Shown: positions 8,141 through 18,071, counted from the stretch's first letter. The stretch: 64,000 bases of DNA from an uncultured Parabacteroides sp. (GCF_902493135.1 NZ_CABUOD010000009.1:71783-135782); one strand, 5' to 3'. Notes: generated by a model not told the origin, from the sequence alone. Numbers and translations are program-made.

Positions 8141-10666
8141 TTATCTGTACAAATGATCCGCCTGCTGACGGATTTTATTTGAGAGCAGGACCGGATAGTC
8201 CGGGTGGGCGGCAAAGAAATCGTCCACCTCCTTCTTAGCCTCCGGCGAAGTATGTCCGCTCAATAAAGCCCGTACCCAATCACGCGGAAAAAAGATGTCC
8301 CCCGTACGCTGTACTTCCTGCAAGGCTTCCAGAGCCGGACGGATATAACCGACCGCTTCTTTCTGGCGCAACTGGCAGTTCAGGTTCGACAAGGCGGCCG
8401 AAGCCCACGGCTCGACGCGACGATTTCCGGCCACGAGCAGAGAGGCAAACACACTGTCGCGTACTTCCTTGCGCGGAGAAACGGATGGCGAGATGAACGC
8501 ATATTGCCGTTTGCGGTCCGGATTGGTGATCCGGGCTTGCTGGGTCGCTACGATTTCATCGGCTTTGTCGGGCATTTGGATTGCCAGGCCGTACGACAGG
8601 CTGATATAATCGTTTTCGCTCAGCGAACAGCCGGCAGGCGCTTTCCGGTCTTTCCAGAGCGCATACAGTTTGCCGACCGCTTCCCGCGTGCGGGCGATGG
8701 AGCGATACAGGCGGAACGCCTGCAAACGCCGCTGGGGTTGTTCTGCCGTCGTCACGATCTTCCAGAGTACCTGTTCCGTTTTTTCCGGATCAGCGGGATA
8801 CAGACGTTGGCAATTGCCGATATATCCGAGGGCGGCCGAGAACAACAGGGAATTGGTTTCCCCCGGCAGATAATCCAACATAGCTTCCATATACGATTCC
8901 GAAGAGATCGTCCGGTTCAATAAATTCTCATACAAGGTGATCAGCAAGGAACCTCTCAACACTTCATCCTTGCAATCGGGAAGGTAGGACAAACAAGCCT
9001 TCGCATCTTTTTCAAACAGGCGGAAGAAACCATATCCTTTGCCGTCGGCATTGGGTATGACGAAACTGCCTGTGCCCGCCTTCCTTTTCAAATCCACAAA
9101 CCTCAACCTCTTGCCTTTTGCAAATTTAACTTGAACTTCTTCTGTCTCCTTATCCGGATGAACGATAAGAAAAGACAAATCCTGTTCCCACAGAAGTCCG
9201 CGGCCGAAAGGGTCAGACTGTTCGACATACAATTTTTTACCTGCTTCGCAAGAGATTTCAGGCATCCCCTTCTCGTTCACCCAGACATGGCTCCAGGCCG
9301 ACAGGTCGTCGTCCGTATATTTGTCCAGGATGCCGATCAACCCTTCCCAGGTCGCATTCCCGTATGCATACGTCTTCAGATATTCCCGTATCCCTTCCCG
9401 GAAAGGCTCCTTCCCTATTTTCTTCACCAGCATTTCCAGGATAATCGGAGACTTATCATAGATGATATTGCCGTACATCAATCCGGCATCCCGCATATTC
9501 GACAGTTGCTGCTTCACCGGATTGGCGCCGGCGGTACGGTCTTCGGAATAGGCCGCCGGGATATAGTCGAGCATGAAGTTCAGGGAATGGTTCACCTCCG
9601 GAAACAGAGGTTCGATCATCCGGGAGGCATAATAATTGGCGAAAACCTCTTTTGTCCAGACATCATTGAACCATTCCATCGTCACGAAGTCTCCGAACCA
9701 CATATGCGAAGTCTCGTGCGCAATCAGGGAACTGCGTGCCAGACGCTCGTTCAATGTCGGGTTCTCGTTCAGGAACATCCGCCCGTCCGTATATAAGGTC
9801 GCTCCCGTATGTTCCATCCCGCCGAACTGGAATCCCGGCAAAATGATCAGGTCGTACTTGGCGAAAGGATACGGTATCCGGGTATATTCCTCCTGCCATT
9901 CGAGCGCATCGAACACTTCGGAGGCAATATCGGGACACTGTGCCACCTTCTTCGGGTCGGTCTCGCGATGGTAAATCGAAATATTCCGTCCGTCGCGCGA
10001 ATACGTTTCCCGTGTCAGCTTACCGGCGACGAAAGAGAAAAGATAGGTGCTGAGCGGTTCCGTTTCCCGGAAAGAAATCCGCCTGCGCCCGGCGACGGAT
10101 GTCGAATCCACCTGCTCGACCGCCCCGTTGGCGACCGCCTGCCAGGAAGACGGGACCTCCAACGACAGGGTGAAAAGCGATTTCATATCCGGCTGGTCGA
10201 AACAGGGGAAGAGCGTACGCGCCCGGTCGGGAACCAGCAACGTATAGAGGAACTCGTCCCGGCGGTTCAGCGACTGGTCGTTTGCCGTAAATTCGACGGT
10301 TACGCGGTTCTCTCCGTCTGCCGCCTCTCTTGCGCCGATCACGATATGTTCGTCCTTAACCGTATAAGGGACTTTCCTGCCATTCAACAAAACCGAGGCA
10401 ACCTGTTCCGGTTCTCCCCGGAAATCGATGATAACCGGTTGCTTTTCACGGACGGCAAGCGTTATTTCCGCTTTGCCGGTGACGGCCTCCCCCCGGTTTT
10501 CCGGGATGGAGAAAAAGAGGTGGTAACGTACCCCCTCGAAATGTTCTTTCCTGAACCGGGCCAATTCCCGGCTGACTCCCGGTTGCAACAGCGCCGCATC
10601 CGGCGCAGGACTACCGCAGGCACTTAAGAATGCGATAGAAACTATCCCTATAAAATGTTTAAACAT
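8141..10666 (-). CDS. M1-family zinc aminopeptidase, lipoprotein
   Basis: A large aminopeptidase of about 841 residues. A lipoprotein signal ending LSAC near residue 16 places it in the envelope. The exopeptidase loop appears as FGGMEHTGATLY and the zinc site as HETSH with the third ligand Glu 18 residues later (WTKEVFANY), a perfect HExxH-x18-E. M1 enzymes trim N-terminal residues from peptides. I prefer the ATG at 10666, because the hydrophobic signal follows it directly; 10678 is an alternative. It ends just before the his promoter region. Confidence 0.93.
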   Translation of the reverse strand: MFKHFIGIVSIAFLSACGSPAPDAALLQPGVSRELARFRKEHFEGVRYHLFFSIPENRGEAVTGKAEITLAVREKQPVIIDFRGEPEQVASVLLNGRKVPYTVKDEHIVIGAREAADGENRVTVEFTANDQSLNRRDEFLYTLLVPDRARTLFPCFDQPDMKSLFTLSLEVPSSWQAVANGAVEQVDSTSVAGRRRISFRETEPLSTYLFSFVAGKLTRETYSRDGRNISIYHRETDPKKVAQCPDIASEVFDALEWQEEYTRIPYPFAKYDLIILPGFQFGGMEHTGATLYTDGRMFLNENPTLNERLARSSLIAHETSHMWFGDFVTMEWFNDVWTKEVFANYYASRMIEPLFPEVNHSLNFMLDYIPAAYSEDRTAGANPVKQQLSNMRDAGLMYGNIIYDKSPIILEMLVKKIGKEPFREGIREYLKTYAYGNATWEGLIGILDKYTDDDLSAWSHVWVNEKGMPEISCEAGKKLYVEQSDPFGRGLLWEQDLSFLIVHPDKETEEVQVKFAKGKRLRFVDLKRKAGTGSFVIPNADGKGYGFFRLFEKDAKACLSYLPDCKDEVLRGSLLITLYENLLNRTISSESYMEAMLDYLPGETNSLLFSAALGYIGNCQRLYPADPEKTEQVLWKIVTTAEQPQRRLQAFRLYRSIARTREAVGKLYALWKDRKAPAGCSLSENDYISLSYGLAIQMPDKADEIVATQQARITNPDRKRQYAFISPSVSPRKEVRDSVFASLLVAGNRRVEPWASAALSNLNCQLRQKEAVGYIRPALEALQEVQRTGDIFFPRDWVRALLSGHTSPEAKKEVDDFFAAHPDYPVLLSNKIRQQADHLYR

Positions 10667-10700
10667 GACATCAATCATAATTCGAAAATCATAAATCTCC

Positions 10701-11156
10701 CTATTCCCTCAAATACTCAGCTATGGACATGAAGTTCCGTTCCAACAGATACATCCGGCTTGCCATAAAGGAGAAAAACTCTCCCCAGTCCTGACGGCGA
10801 TGGAAGTCGATCCCGAACTTGGAGGTATAAATACGGGCCACCTGCTTTCCGGTATCGCGCACGAAACAAATGTCCCAGGTCAACCCCTCCGGAAAATCCG
10901 TTTCCAGCGTATCCTTATACCACGTCAGGCGTTCGAACATCTCCAGCCGGGCCTCTTCGCTCCTATGGTTCACTTCGAGGATGACAAACGCACCCTCTCT
11001 TGTCGCATCGAATTTGAGTTCGACCCCTTTCACTTTCGTATCATATAGAACCCACGTTTTCTTGCGTCCTCTCAGATACGGCTGTACTTCACAAAATGAG
11101 GCGAAACTTTCCCAAAATTCAAGTTTCAGGTTCTTGAGTTCGTCTTTACTATACAT
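10701..11156 (-). CDS. DUF4268 domain protein
   Basis: A 151-residue soluble protein with the features of DUF4268: an N-terminal FWESFASF helix, RGRKKTWVLYDTKVKGVEL, then a strand-rich core ending in a helical tail. DUF4268 domains also occur as C-terminal parts of restriction-related proteins, but this stand-alone form has no nuclease motif I can see. It is packed between the M16 peptidase (stop directly upstream) and the M1 peptidase on the same strand. Function unknown. Confidence 0.75.
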   Translation of the reverse strand: MYSKDELKNLKLEFWESFASFCEVQPYLRGRKKTWVLYDTKVKGVELKFDATREGAFVILEVNHRSEEARLEMFERLTWYKDTLETDFPEGLTWDICFVRDTGKQVARIYTSKFGIDFHRRQDWGEFFSFMASRMYLLERNFMSIAEYLRE

Positions 11157-14045
11157 TTATTTATATATGTCTTTCTTTTTCACTTTTACTATCGTACCGT
11201 ATTCGGCCAGCTTCTTCATATCGATACGTTTCCGGTTCCCGGCAATCACGTAAACGACCGGGCGGCCACTGATCTGCTCCCGGTAGAAACGGGAAATATC
11301 CTGCATGTCCATCGTTGCGATATCCCGCAGGAATTCTTCAGCCGGATCACGGTCGAAACCTTCCATACGCGCACTCGCCACTTTCTCGGACAGGCTGCGG
11401 AAAGGCGGATAATCGTTATTGATGCGGTTCACCAACGTCTGCTTGACCGCCTCCACCCTTTCCGGCTTCAACGGCATTTCCCGGATCAGCGAATCCAGTA
11501 CGCCCAGCGCATCCGGCGTCTTGTCGCTCTGGGTGGACAGCATCGCCGTAAAAGATCCGGCAGTCCCCTTATGTGCATGGTTCGGCAACTGGTAACGACC
11601 GCTTGTCCGGTAGGCAAAAGAGCGGAACTCCCTTATCTCCTGGAACATCAGCGACGACATATCGCCCCCGAAGTAGACGGAGAACAGCCGGGAGGCATGG
11701 CGGGAAGCCTTGTCATCGACCGGATCGCCCTTGACATAGCCGTAAACGATGCTCTGCGCCATATCCGGCATATCGATAAAAAAGACGGTCGGCCGGTCGT
11801 ATTGTTTCAACTCGCGGTAATAGGGAGAATTGGAGAGCACGGTCGTCCGTTCCAACGGGATATGCCGGCGGATCGTCCCGATCACCTTCTCCACAGGCAA
11901 AGTGCCGCAGTAGTGAAGGTCGCACTCTACGCTCCGCACCTTGTCGTAGACCGCCAACAGGTCTTTTCCCTTCAATTTCTTGATCTGCGAGAGTGAAAGC
12001 TTACGCAGGTAACGGGACTGGTCGCCGTATTTCACCTGTTCCAGCAAAGCCGATGCCACATTGTCGCCCGACTTGAAAAAGGCTTTCTCCGAGACTTTGG
12101 CATCGTCCACTACCTGGCGGAGCTTCTTGTCGTCTGCCTTTGCATGGCGGATAAAGTCGCCCACAAGTTCCATCGTCTCGTCGATATGGTTGTCGAAACC
12201 GGTCACCTTCATGACAAAAGCATCGGGCGTCACATCGAAGGCAAGCGTGCTCCCGATCGACTGCAAGCGGCCGCGGAACTGCTCGAAGGGCAAGGAATCG
12301 GTTCCTAACAATTGCAGGTAGTTGACGAGCTGCATCAACTCCGGTTGCTCCAAAGCGCCGATTCCATAGGAGATATTGAAGGTGAAAATATCGTTCAGCG
12401 GATTAGGAGTCGTGTACAACGTCACCAAAGGAGCCAGCTTTGATGTCTTCACATCCTTCTCGAAATCGATGATACGAGGCGGCACTTGCTGTTCCGGTAT
12501 CTTCTCCAACTGTTCGGCGTAGGCAGACGAAGCGTCTGCATGGCGGGGGACGACGGGGGCAAAAGCCGGTTTCGGCAGATTGTCCTTCGGATATTTCCCC
12601 GTGCTCTTGGTTACGCACAGATAGTTATCGCTGAAATATTTTCGGGCGACCCGCACGACATCCTCTTTCGTGATAGACTCGATCCGCGCCACCTCGTCCA
12701 GGTAATCGTTCCAACTCTTTCCCTGCGAGAACAGTTTCATCATGACCGTCGCACGCGAGTCGATATTCTCCAACGCGGACGCATACTGCCGTTTCTGTTC
12801 CAGTTTCAGGCTGTTGAACACTTCGTCGCTGAAGTCTCCGTTTTTCACCCGGTTGATCTCGTTCCAGACCATCTTCTCGGCCGAGCTGTACGATTGGATC
12901 AACAACTTCGGCATAATGGCGACCGCCAGGATGCCCGCCTCATTCATGCTCTCGTTGATGGCAAGGGCTCCCATCAGCTTATGCTCCACCATCAGTTTGT
13001 CCAGATAGCCCGTGCCGTTGGCGTTGTTCAGCAGGTTGACCGCTATATTCAGGGCAACCTGGTCTTCATGGTTGGCCGAAACGCCCCGGAACCCCAGCCC
13101 CATCGCCTTAATAAAAGGGATCGGGAACTTCACCTTCATTTTCTCACGTCCGTTGAACGGCGGGAGCGTCACCTTCTCCGGCGCCGGCACATTGCCCGGA
13201 CGGATGCGTGAAAAGGTCTTTTCGAGGACAGGCATAACCTGACGCGTATCGAAATCGCCGCTAAGGATCAGCGCCATATTGGATGCCACATAATAGTCCT
13301 CGAAGAACTTGCGCATCTCCGTCAGCCGCGGGTTCTTGAGGTTCTTCGTGCTGCCGATAATCGGGTAAGCATACGGGTGCGGGCCGAAATAACGCGCCAT
13401 CAGCGTGTCCATCACCTGGCCGCCGATGAAGTCGCCGTACATGTTCTTCTCCTCATAGACCGTTTCCAGTTCGCTTTGGAAAAGACGGAAGACGGGGTTG
13501 ATCAGGCGTTCGCTGTTGATCTCCGCCCATTGGACCATATATTGCGGTGAAAAGGTATTGAAATAGATCGTTGCGTCGTATGAGGTCGCCGCGTTCAGGC
13601 CGGAACCGCCGAACCGGCTGATGAGCCGGTTGAACTCGTTGGGGATGACATATTCGGAAGAGCGGATACTCAGCTCGTTGATCTCCTTTTGCAGGCGGGC
13701 ACGTTCTGCGGCATCCTCCGTCATGGCCAGTTCGTCGTATTTCAGGACGATGGAGTCCAGCAGGACCTTCTCCGACTCGTAATCGAGCGTCCCGATACGG
13801 TCCGTCCCCTTAAACATCATGTGCTCGAAATAGTGGGCGATCCCTGTGTCCGGGCAATCCTTCGACCCTGCCTTCACGACGACGGCGCCGAAGACCTTCG
13901 GCTGGCTGTGATCCTCGTTCAGCCAAACGGTCAGCCCGTTATCCAGTTTATATTCCTTTACTTTGAGAGCGTTCAAGTCCGCTGCTTGCGATTGATAAGA
14001 ACAACATGCGAATGCCATCATCACTACTTTTAATTTCACGGTCAT
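11157..14045 (-). CDS. M16-family zinc metallopeptidase, two-lobe
   Basis: An insulinase/pitrilysin-type peptidase of about 962 residues with a signal peptide (KLKVVMMAFACCSYQSQAAD). The zinc motif HxxEH appears as GIAHYFEHMMFKG in the first lobe, and the distal Glu lies in SELETVYEEKN. The second half repeats the fold without a zinc motif, as expected for two-lobed M16 proteins. I chose the ATG at 14045 rather than 14117, because a -7 box at 14070-14077 lies between them and a signal peptide follows 14045. It probably degrades peptides in the periplasm. Confidence 0.93.
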   Translation of the reverse strand: MTVKLKVVMMAFACCSYQSQAADLNALKVKEYKLDNGLTVWLNEDHSQPKVFGAVVVKAGSKDCPDTGIAHYFEHMMFKGTDRIGTLDYESEKVLLDSIVLKYDELAMTEDAAERARLQKEINELSIRSSEYVIPNEFNRLISRFGGSGLNAATSYDATIYFNTFSPQYMVQWAEINSERLINPVFRLFQSELETVYEEKNMYGDFIGGQVMDTLMARYFGPHPYAYPIIGSTKNLKNPRLTEMRKFFEDYYVASNMALILSGDFDTRQVMPVLEKTFSRIRPGNVPAPEKVTLPPFNGREKMKVKFPIPFIKAMGLGFRGVSANHEDQVALNIAVNLLNNANGTGYLDKLMVEHKLMGALAINESMNEAGILAVAIMPKLLIQSYSSAEKMVWNEINRVKNGDFSDEVFNSLKLEQKRQYASALENIDSRATVMMKLFSQGKSWNDYLDEVARIESITKEDVVRVARKYFSDNYLCVTKSTGKYPKDNLPKPAFAPVVPRHADASSAYAEQLEKIPEQQVPPRIIDFEKDVKTSKLAPLVTLYTTPNPLNDIFTFNISYGIGALEQPELMQLVNYLQLLGTDSLPFEQFRGRLQSIGSTLAFDVTPDAFVMKVTGFDNHIDETMELVGDFIRHAKADDKKLRQVVDDAKVSEKAFFKSGDNVASALLEQVKYGDQSRYLRKLSLSQIKKLKGKDLLAVYDKVRSVECDLHYCGTLPVEKVIGTIRRHIPLERTTVLSNSPYYRELKQYDRPTVFFIDMPDMAQSIVYGYVKGDPVDDKASRHASRLFSVYFGGDMSSLMFQEIREFRSFAYRTSGRYQLPNHAHKGTAGSFTAMLSTQSDKTPDALGVLDSLIREMPLKPERVEAVKQTLVNRINNDYPPFRSLSEKVASARMEGFDRDPAEEFLRDIATMDMQDISRFYREQISGRPVVYVIAGNRKRIDMKKLAEYGTIVKVKKKDIYK

Positions 14046-14069
14046 GTTACAGATTTGCAATATTAGCGT

Positions 14070-14077
14070 CAAAGATA
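14070..14077 (-). promoter_or_regulatory. -7 box (TATCTTTG) of the M16 peptidase gene
   Basis: On the minus strand TATCTTTG matches TAnnTTTG, 25 nt upstream of the preferred start at 14045. This supports that start over the farther in-frame ATG. No convincing -33 element is visible. Confidence 0.55.
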
Positions 14078-14158
14078 AAAAATTAATCCGACAATAGTGA
14101 TCGATGCGATAAACCAAACGAATATTTAATTGTTATCCCAATAAAAGGCCAATACGAT

Positions 14159-15328
14159 ATGATAAACTTAGGCAGCTGGATGAACGGTATCCTGATCGGT
14201 TGGGGCGTGGACCCTAAAATTGCAAATACTTTCGATGAAATGATCATCGCCGCATTGCTGGTCATACTGGCAGTCGGGCTGGATTACCTGTGCCAGGCGA
14301 TTTTTGTCGGCAGCATGAAAAAGCTGGCGCAGCATACGCATTACCAGTGGGACTCGTTGCTCCTCAAACGTAAGGTCGTCCACCACTTGGTCCACACGAT
14401 ACCGGGCATCCTGGTCTACGCCCTGTTGCCTTTGGCGTTCATACGGGGAAAAGGCTTGTTGCTGTGGTCGCAGAAAATATGTGCCGTGTATATCGTGTTC
14501 GCCTTGTTGCTGGCCATAAACGGTTTCATATTGGTATTTCTGGATATGTATAACACGCGGCAGGTGAGTAGGAACCGTCCGATCAAAGGGTTCATGCAGG
14601 TGCTTCAAGTCTTGCTGTTCTTCATCGGCGGGATCGTCATCGTCGCCATCCTGATCGGGAAATCTCCGGCCAGCCTGTTTGCCGGCTTGGGCGCTTCGGC
14701 GGCGATCCTGATGCTGGTATTCAAAGATACGATCTTGGGATTCGTGGCGGGCATCCAGCTTTCCGCCAACGATATGCTGCGGCCGGGCGACTGGATCACG
14801 GTTCCCGGCTCGAACGCGAACGGTACTGTCATGGAAATCACGCTGAATACCGTCAAGATACAAAACTTCGACAATACGATCTCCACCATCCCGCCTTATA
14901 CGCTGGTGAACGGTTCGTTCCAGAACTGGCGGGGCATGGTCGAATCGGGCGGCCGCCGTGTGATGAAGTCCATCTTTCTCGACCTCAATACCATCAAGTT
15001 CTGTACGCCGGACATGCTCGACACGTTCCGCAAGGAGATCCCGTTGCTTGCCGACTACAAGCCCGACGAAGGCGTGACGCCCACCAATTCGCAGATGTTC
15101 CGTGTCTATGTGGAGAAATACCTGACAAGCCTTCCGGTCGTCAACACCGACCTCGATTTAATCATCAGCCAGTTGCAATCGACTGAATATGGCGTGCCTA
15201 TCCAGATCTATTTCTTCTCCCGCAATAAAATATGGAAGGAATACGAACGTATCCAGTCGGACATCTTCGACCATTTCTTCGCAATGGTCCCCAAATTCGA
15301 TTTGAAGGTTTACCAGTATTCGGAGTAA
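14159..15328 (+). CDS. MscS-family mechanosensitive channel protein (copy 1)
   Basis: A 389-residue membrane protein with several N-terminal hydrophobic segments, then the MscS pore helix and beta domain: IGKSPASLFAGLGASAAIL, LVFKDTILGFVAGIQL and DMLRPGDWITVPG. A C-terminal alpha/beta cytoplasmic domain follows. Such channels open under membrane tension to release solutes during osmotic downshock. It lies in tandem with a close paralogue. A ribosome-binding-like AAAAGG precedes the start. Confidence 0.93.
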   Translation: MINLGSWMNGILIGWGVDPKIANTFDEMIIAALLVILAVGLDYLCQAIFVGSMKKLAQHTHYQWDSLLLKRKVVHHLVHTIPGILVYALLPLAFIRGKGLLLWSQKICAVYIVFALLLAINGFILVFLDMYNTRQVSRNRPIKGFMQVLQVLLFFIGGIVIVAILIGKSPASLFAGLGASAAILMLVFKDTILGFVAGIQLSANDMLRPGDWITVPGSNANGTVMEITLNTVKIQNFDNTISTIPPYTLVNGSFQNWRGMVESGGRRVMKSIFLDLNTIKFCTPDMLDTFRKEIPLLADYKPDEGVTPTNSQMFRVYVEKYLTSLPVVNTDLDLIISQLQSTEYGVPIQIYFFSRNKIWKEYERIQSDIFDHFFAMVPKFDLKVYQYSE

Positions 15329-15618
15329 GAGCCATGAAAAAGGCAGAGGCCCTTATTGTCAAATTTGTAGAAATACCCATTGGTCCAAATCGAAACACAC
15401 GGGCATGAAAATCGGTTTTCATACCCATGAAAATAAAATTTCCCGCAAGGGTAATATTTTTTAACAAACTGATATTTTTACAATCGCCTATATCTCAGAA
15501 GGATGACCTTTTTGCCGCTTTTTATGGGGAATATTGTATTTTTCAGTTAGTTTTTTAGTTAGTTTTGTCTACAAATTGGAGGTTCTCGCAAGTACACTTG
15601 ATTAAACATTTAAAGGAT

Positions 15619-16884
15619 ATGCACGCAATACAAGAATGGATTAACAATCATCTGATCGAATGGGGTATTATCAGCAGTTCGGCAACCGAACTGGACAATA
15701 CGATCGTCCTGCTGCTGATCATCGCCGTAACGGTCGGCATCGACTACGCTTGCCGCTATATTTTCCTGAATATGTTCAAACGGCTTGCGAAGAGAACCCG
15801 CAACCAATGGGACGACTTGATCGTCGAGCGCAAGATTATCAACAAGCTGATGCACATGATCCCTGCCATCCTGGTGTATGTGCTGCTGCCGCTGGCTTTC
15901 CCGGTTGATGAGGCGCCCAAGATATTGGGAATCCTGCAAATGATATGCAAGATCTACATCATTGCCGTTTCACTTCGTTTCATCAGTGCCTCCCTGAACG
16001 TCGTGCATGAAATATACAACCGGAAGGAATCGCTCAAGAACAAGCCGCTGAAAGGTTTCATCCAACTATTGCAGGTAGCCGTTTTCTTTATCGGTTTTAT
16101 ACTGATCATCAGTATTCTGATCGGCAAATCACCGACGACGCTGTTCGCCGGACTGGGAGCTTCGGCCGCGATCCTGATGCTGGTGTTCAAGGATACGATC
16201 TTGGGATTCGTGGCCGGCATACAGCTTTCCGCCAACGATATGCTGCGGCCGGGCGACTGGATCACGATGGAGAAATACGGGGCGAACGGGACGGTTACCG
16301 AAGTCACGCTGAACGCGGTCAAAGTCAAGAACTTCGACAATACGATCACGACGATTCCCCCTTATGCCCTGGTGAGCGATGCTTTCCAAAACTGGCGCGG
16401 GATGTCGGAATCTCCCGGACGGCGGATCAAGCGCTCCATCAATATCGATATGAACAGCGTGAGTTTCTGCACGCCTGAGATGTTGGCCAAATTCCGCAAA
16501 ATCTCCTTGCTGACAGACTATATCGACGAGAAGGAAAAAGAGCTGAACGCCTATAACGAGGCGCACCGGATCGACGGTTCCATCCGTGTAAACGGTCGTC
16601 GGCAAACGAATATCGGCGTGTTTCGCGCCTACCTGGTCAATTACCTGAAAAGCCTCCCGGAGGTCAGCAAGGAACTGACCTGCATGGTCCGCCAGTTGCA
16701 ACCGACGGAAACCGGTATTCCGATCGAACTCTATTTCTTCTCCTCCGTGAAAGACTGGGTTCCCTACGAAGGCATTCAGTCCGACGTATTCGACCATGTG
16801 CTGGCCGTAATCCCGGAATTCGGACTCAGCATCTTCCAGAATGTCTCCGGAAGCGATTTGAGAAGCCTGAATGCCAAACACTAA
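15619..16884 (+). CDS. MscS-family mechanosensitive channel protein (copy 2)
   Basis: A 421-residue paralogue of the preceding gene, with near-identical pore sequence (GKSPTTLFAGLGASAAIL, LVFKDTILGFVAGIQLS, DMLRPGDWITMEK). I chose the start at 15619 because MHAIQEWINN aligns with the start of copy 1. An in-frame ATG at 15565 would add 18 atypical residues. It differs from copy 1 by an insertion of about 30 residues in the cytoplasmic domain (KEKELNAYNEAHRIDG region). The 290-bp gap between the copies holds AT-rich sequence, including TAGTTTTG near 15560, a likely promoter. Confidence 0.93.
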   Translation: MHAIQEWINNHLIEWGIISSSATELDNTIVLLLIIAVTVGIDYACRYIFLNMFKRLAKRTRNQWDDLIVERKIINKLMHMIPAILVYVLLPLAFPVDEAPKILGILQMICKIYIIAVSLRFISASLNVVHEIYNRKESLKNKPLKGFIQLLQVAVFFIGFILIISILIGKSPTTLFAGLGASAAILMLVFKDTILGFVAGIQLSANDMLRPGDWITMEKYGANGTVTEVTLNAVKVKNFDNTITTIPPYALVSDAFQNWRGMSESPGRRIKRSINIDMNSVSFCTPEMLAKFRKISLLTDYIDEKEKELNAYNEAHRIDGSIRVNGRRQTNIGVFRAYLVNYLKSLPEVSKELTCMVRQLQPTETGIPIELYFFSSVKDWVPYEGIQSDVFDHVLAVIPEFGLSIFQNVSGSDLRSLNAKH

Positions 16885-17093
16885 ACAAGTTTGGTAAATC
16901 GTTTTTTCAACTCATGTTTTAAATATAAATATTGCAACCACGAAAGAGTACGCAAGAAAAGTACCAACAATATAATAACTAACAAAATATAACGCACAAG
17001 AGGATTTGTCATATAAAACTCTCCGCCTAAAATTTCTTCCCAGTTCTTTATCTGGAATAATGATAAATCTAAATGCATACTTTTCGCTGTCAT
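16881..17093 (-). CDS. Small single-pass membrane protein
   Basis: A 70-residue ORF convergent with the MscS gene, overlapping it by 4 bp. A strong transmembrane segment (YILLVIILLVLFLRTLSW, about residues 34-52) is followed by a basic tail (KHELKKRFTKL). On the minus strand a TATTTTTG -7-like box lies about 30 nt upstream, which supports a real gene. No family recognised. A shorter start at the internal Met (about residue 28) is possible. Confidence 0.5.
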   Translation of the reverse strand: MTAKSMHLDLSLFQIKNWEEILGGEFYMTNPLVRYILLVIILLVLFLRTLSWLQYLYLKHELKKRFTKLV

Positions 17094-17272
17094 TTTGTAT
17101 GATCATAATTTAGTCTTAACGTCACAAAAATAACAGGCATAAAAAAGAAATTACATACGAATATTAATAATTTACTTGTATATTCTGACAACCGGATCGA
17201 TAAATTTCAAAGGTTTGATATTGCGATTAGGGAATAAATCCCGACTTTAAGGCAGACACAAGGGAATAAAAA

Positions 17273-17304
17273 AAGTCCCACAAATCGTTAAATTCGTGGG
17301 ACTT
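17273..17304 (-). terminator. Terminator downstream of tRNA-Ser(GGA)
   Basis: On the minus strand AAGTCCCAC and GTGGGACTT (9-bp perfect arms, 17273-17281 and 17296-17304) form a hairpin followed by a T-run. It lies directly downstream of the tRNA-Ser(GGA) gene. The 180 bp further left, up to the small membrane gene, show nothing else. Confidence 0.8.
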
Positions 17305-17340
17305 GTCTGTTCTTTGTCCGGTATTGTCCGCTTAATTCAG

Positions 17341-17428
17341 CGGAGAGAGCGGGATTCGAACCCGCGAAACCCTTTAGGGGTTTACACGCTTTCCAGGCGT
17401 GCCTCTTCAACCACTCGAGCATCTCTCC
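17341..17428 (-). tRNA. tRNA-Ser, anticodon GGA
   Basis: An 88-nt minus-strand cloverleaf: acceptor GGAGAGA pairs with TCTCTCC, the anticodon loop CTGGAAA carries GGA, there is a long class II variable arm (ACCCCTAAAGGGT), and the T-loop is GGTTCGAATCC. Discriminator G. CCA is not encoded. Confidence 0.96.
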
Positions 17429-17480
17429 TTTTTCGGTTGAAATTATGTATATCAGGAAGCGACCAGCCTCCATAAAACGT

Positions 17481-17500
17481 AAAAAGCAGCTTTTGCTGCT
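17481..17500 (-). terminator. Hairpin between the two tRNA-Ser genes
   Basis: On the minus strand AGCAGC-AAAA-GCTGCT is followed by TTTT, directly after tRNA-Ser(TGA). It would terminate or attenuate read-through into tRNA-Ser(GGA), for which I see no separate TAnnTTTG box. Confidence 0.75.
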
Positions 17501-17505
17501 TTCAG

Positions 17506-17590
17506 CGGAGAAAGAGGGATTCGAACCCCCGGAACCTCTCAGTTCAACGGTTTTCAAGACCGCCGCAATCGACCACTCTGCCATCTCTCC
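17506..17590 (-). tRNA. tRNA-Ser, anticodon TGA
   Basis: An 85-nt minus-strand class II tRNA: acceptor GGAGAGA pairs with TTTCTCC, the anticodon loop CTTGAAA carries TGA, a long variable arm is present, and the T-loop is GGTTCGAATCC. A -7-like TACTTTTG lies at 17616-17609, about 20 nt upstream, so it probably has its own promoter. CCA is not encoded. Confidence 0.96.
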
Positions 17591-17747
17591 TTGTCTCTAA
17601 GACGGGTGCAAAAGTAGATGGTTTATTTGAATTATGCAAGCTTTTCGTTTTATTTCTTTTTACTTTTTTGGCTTTTCAATTCTCTATTTCTGATTTTCAG
17701 ACATATAAATATATATGGGTAGTTCATATACGAAAAGACACAAAAAA

Positions 17748-17773
17748 AGAGTTGCTTGATCAAGCAACTCTTA
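17748..17773 (-). terminator. Terminator downstream of tRNA-Pro
   Basis: A perfect palindrome AAGAGTTGCTTGA-TCAAGCAACTCTT followed on the minus strand by a run of T residues, 3 bp after the tRNA-Pro 3' end. Its T-run faces away from the tRNA. Confidence 0.85.
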
Positions 17774-17776
17774 TCG

Positions 17777-17851
17777 TCGGGGTACCAGGATTCGAACCTG
17801 GGACCCCCTGCTCCCAAAGCAGGTGCGCTAACCGGACTGCGCTACACCCCG
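17777..17851 (-). tRNA. tRNA-Pro, anticodon TGG
   Basis: A 75-nt minus-strand tRNA: acceptor CGGGGTG pairs with TACCCCG, the anticodon loop TTTGGGA carries TGG, and the T-loop is GGTTCGAATCC. A perfect -7 box TACCTTTG lies at 17892-17885, about 34 nt upstream. CCA is not encoded. Confidence 0.96.
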
Positions 17852-18071
17852 TTTTTTGCAATCCCTTTATTTTTGATTGCGGTGCAAAGGTAGATATTTA
17901 TTTTTAACTACCAAATATTTCATTGTTTTTTTTATTTGCGTACATTCGCATCAGTTTAGGAGATCATTGCAACAATATGTATCCCCCTTTTATTAATTTT
18001 CAGAATGAACATATTGCAAACCAATCTGTTATATATCAAATGATGAAACAACATTTAAATAATTAAGAAAT

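Noticed and set aside
17288..17584. 98-residue reverse-strand reading frame over the two tRNA-Ser genes
   Set aside because: The translation ([24 protein letters not shown]) is the typical artefact of tRNA T-arm sequence; both tRNAs fold well.
17668..17907. 79-residue plus-strand frame across tRNA-Pro
   Set aside because: It contains GVPGFEPGTPCSQSRCANRT, the known spurious translation of a tRNA-Pro complement.
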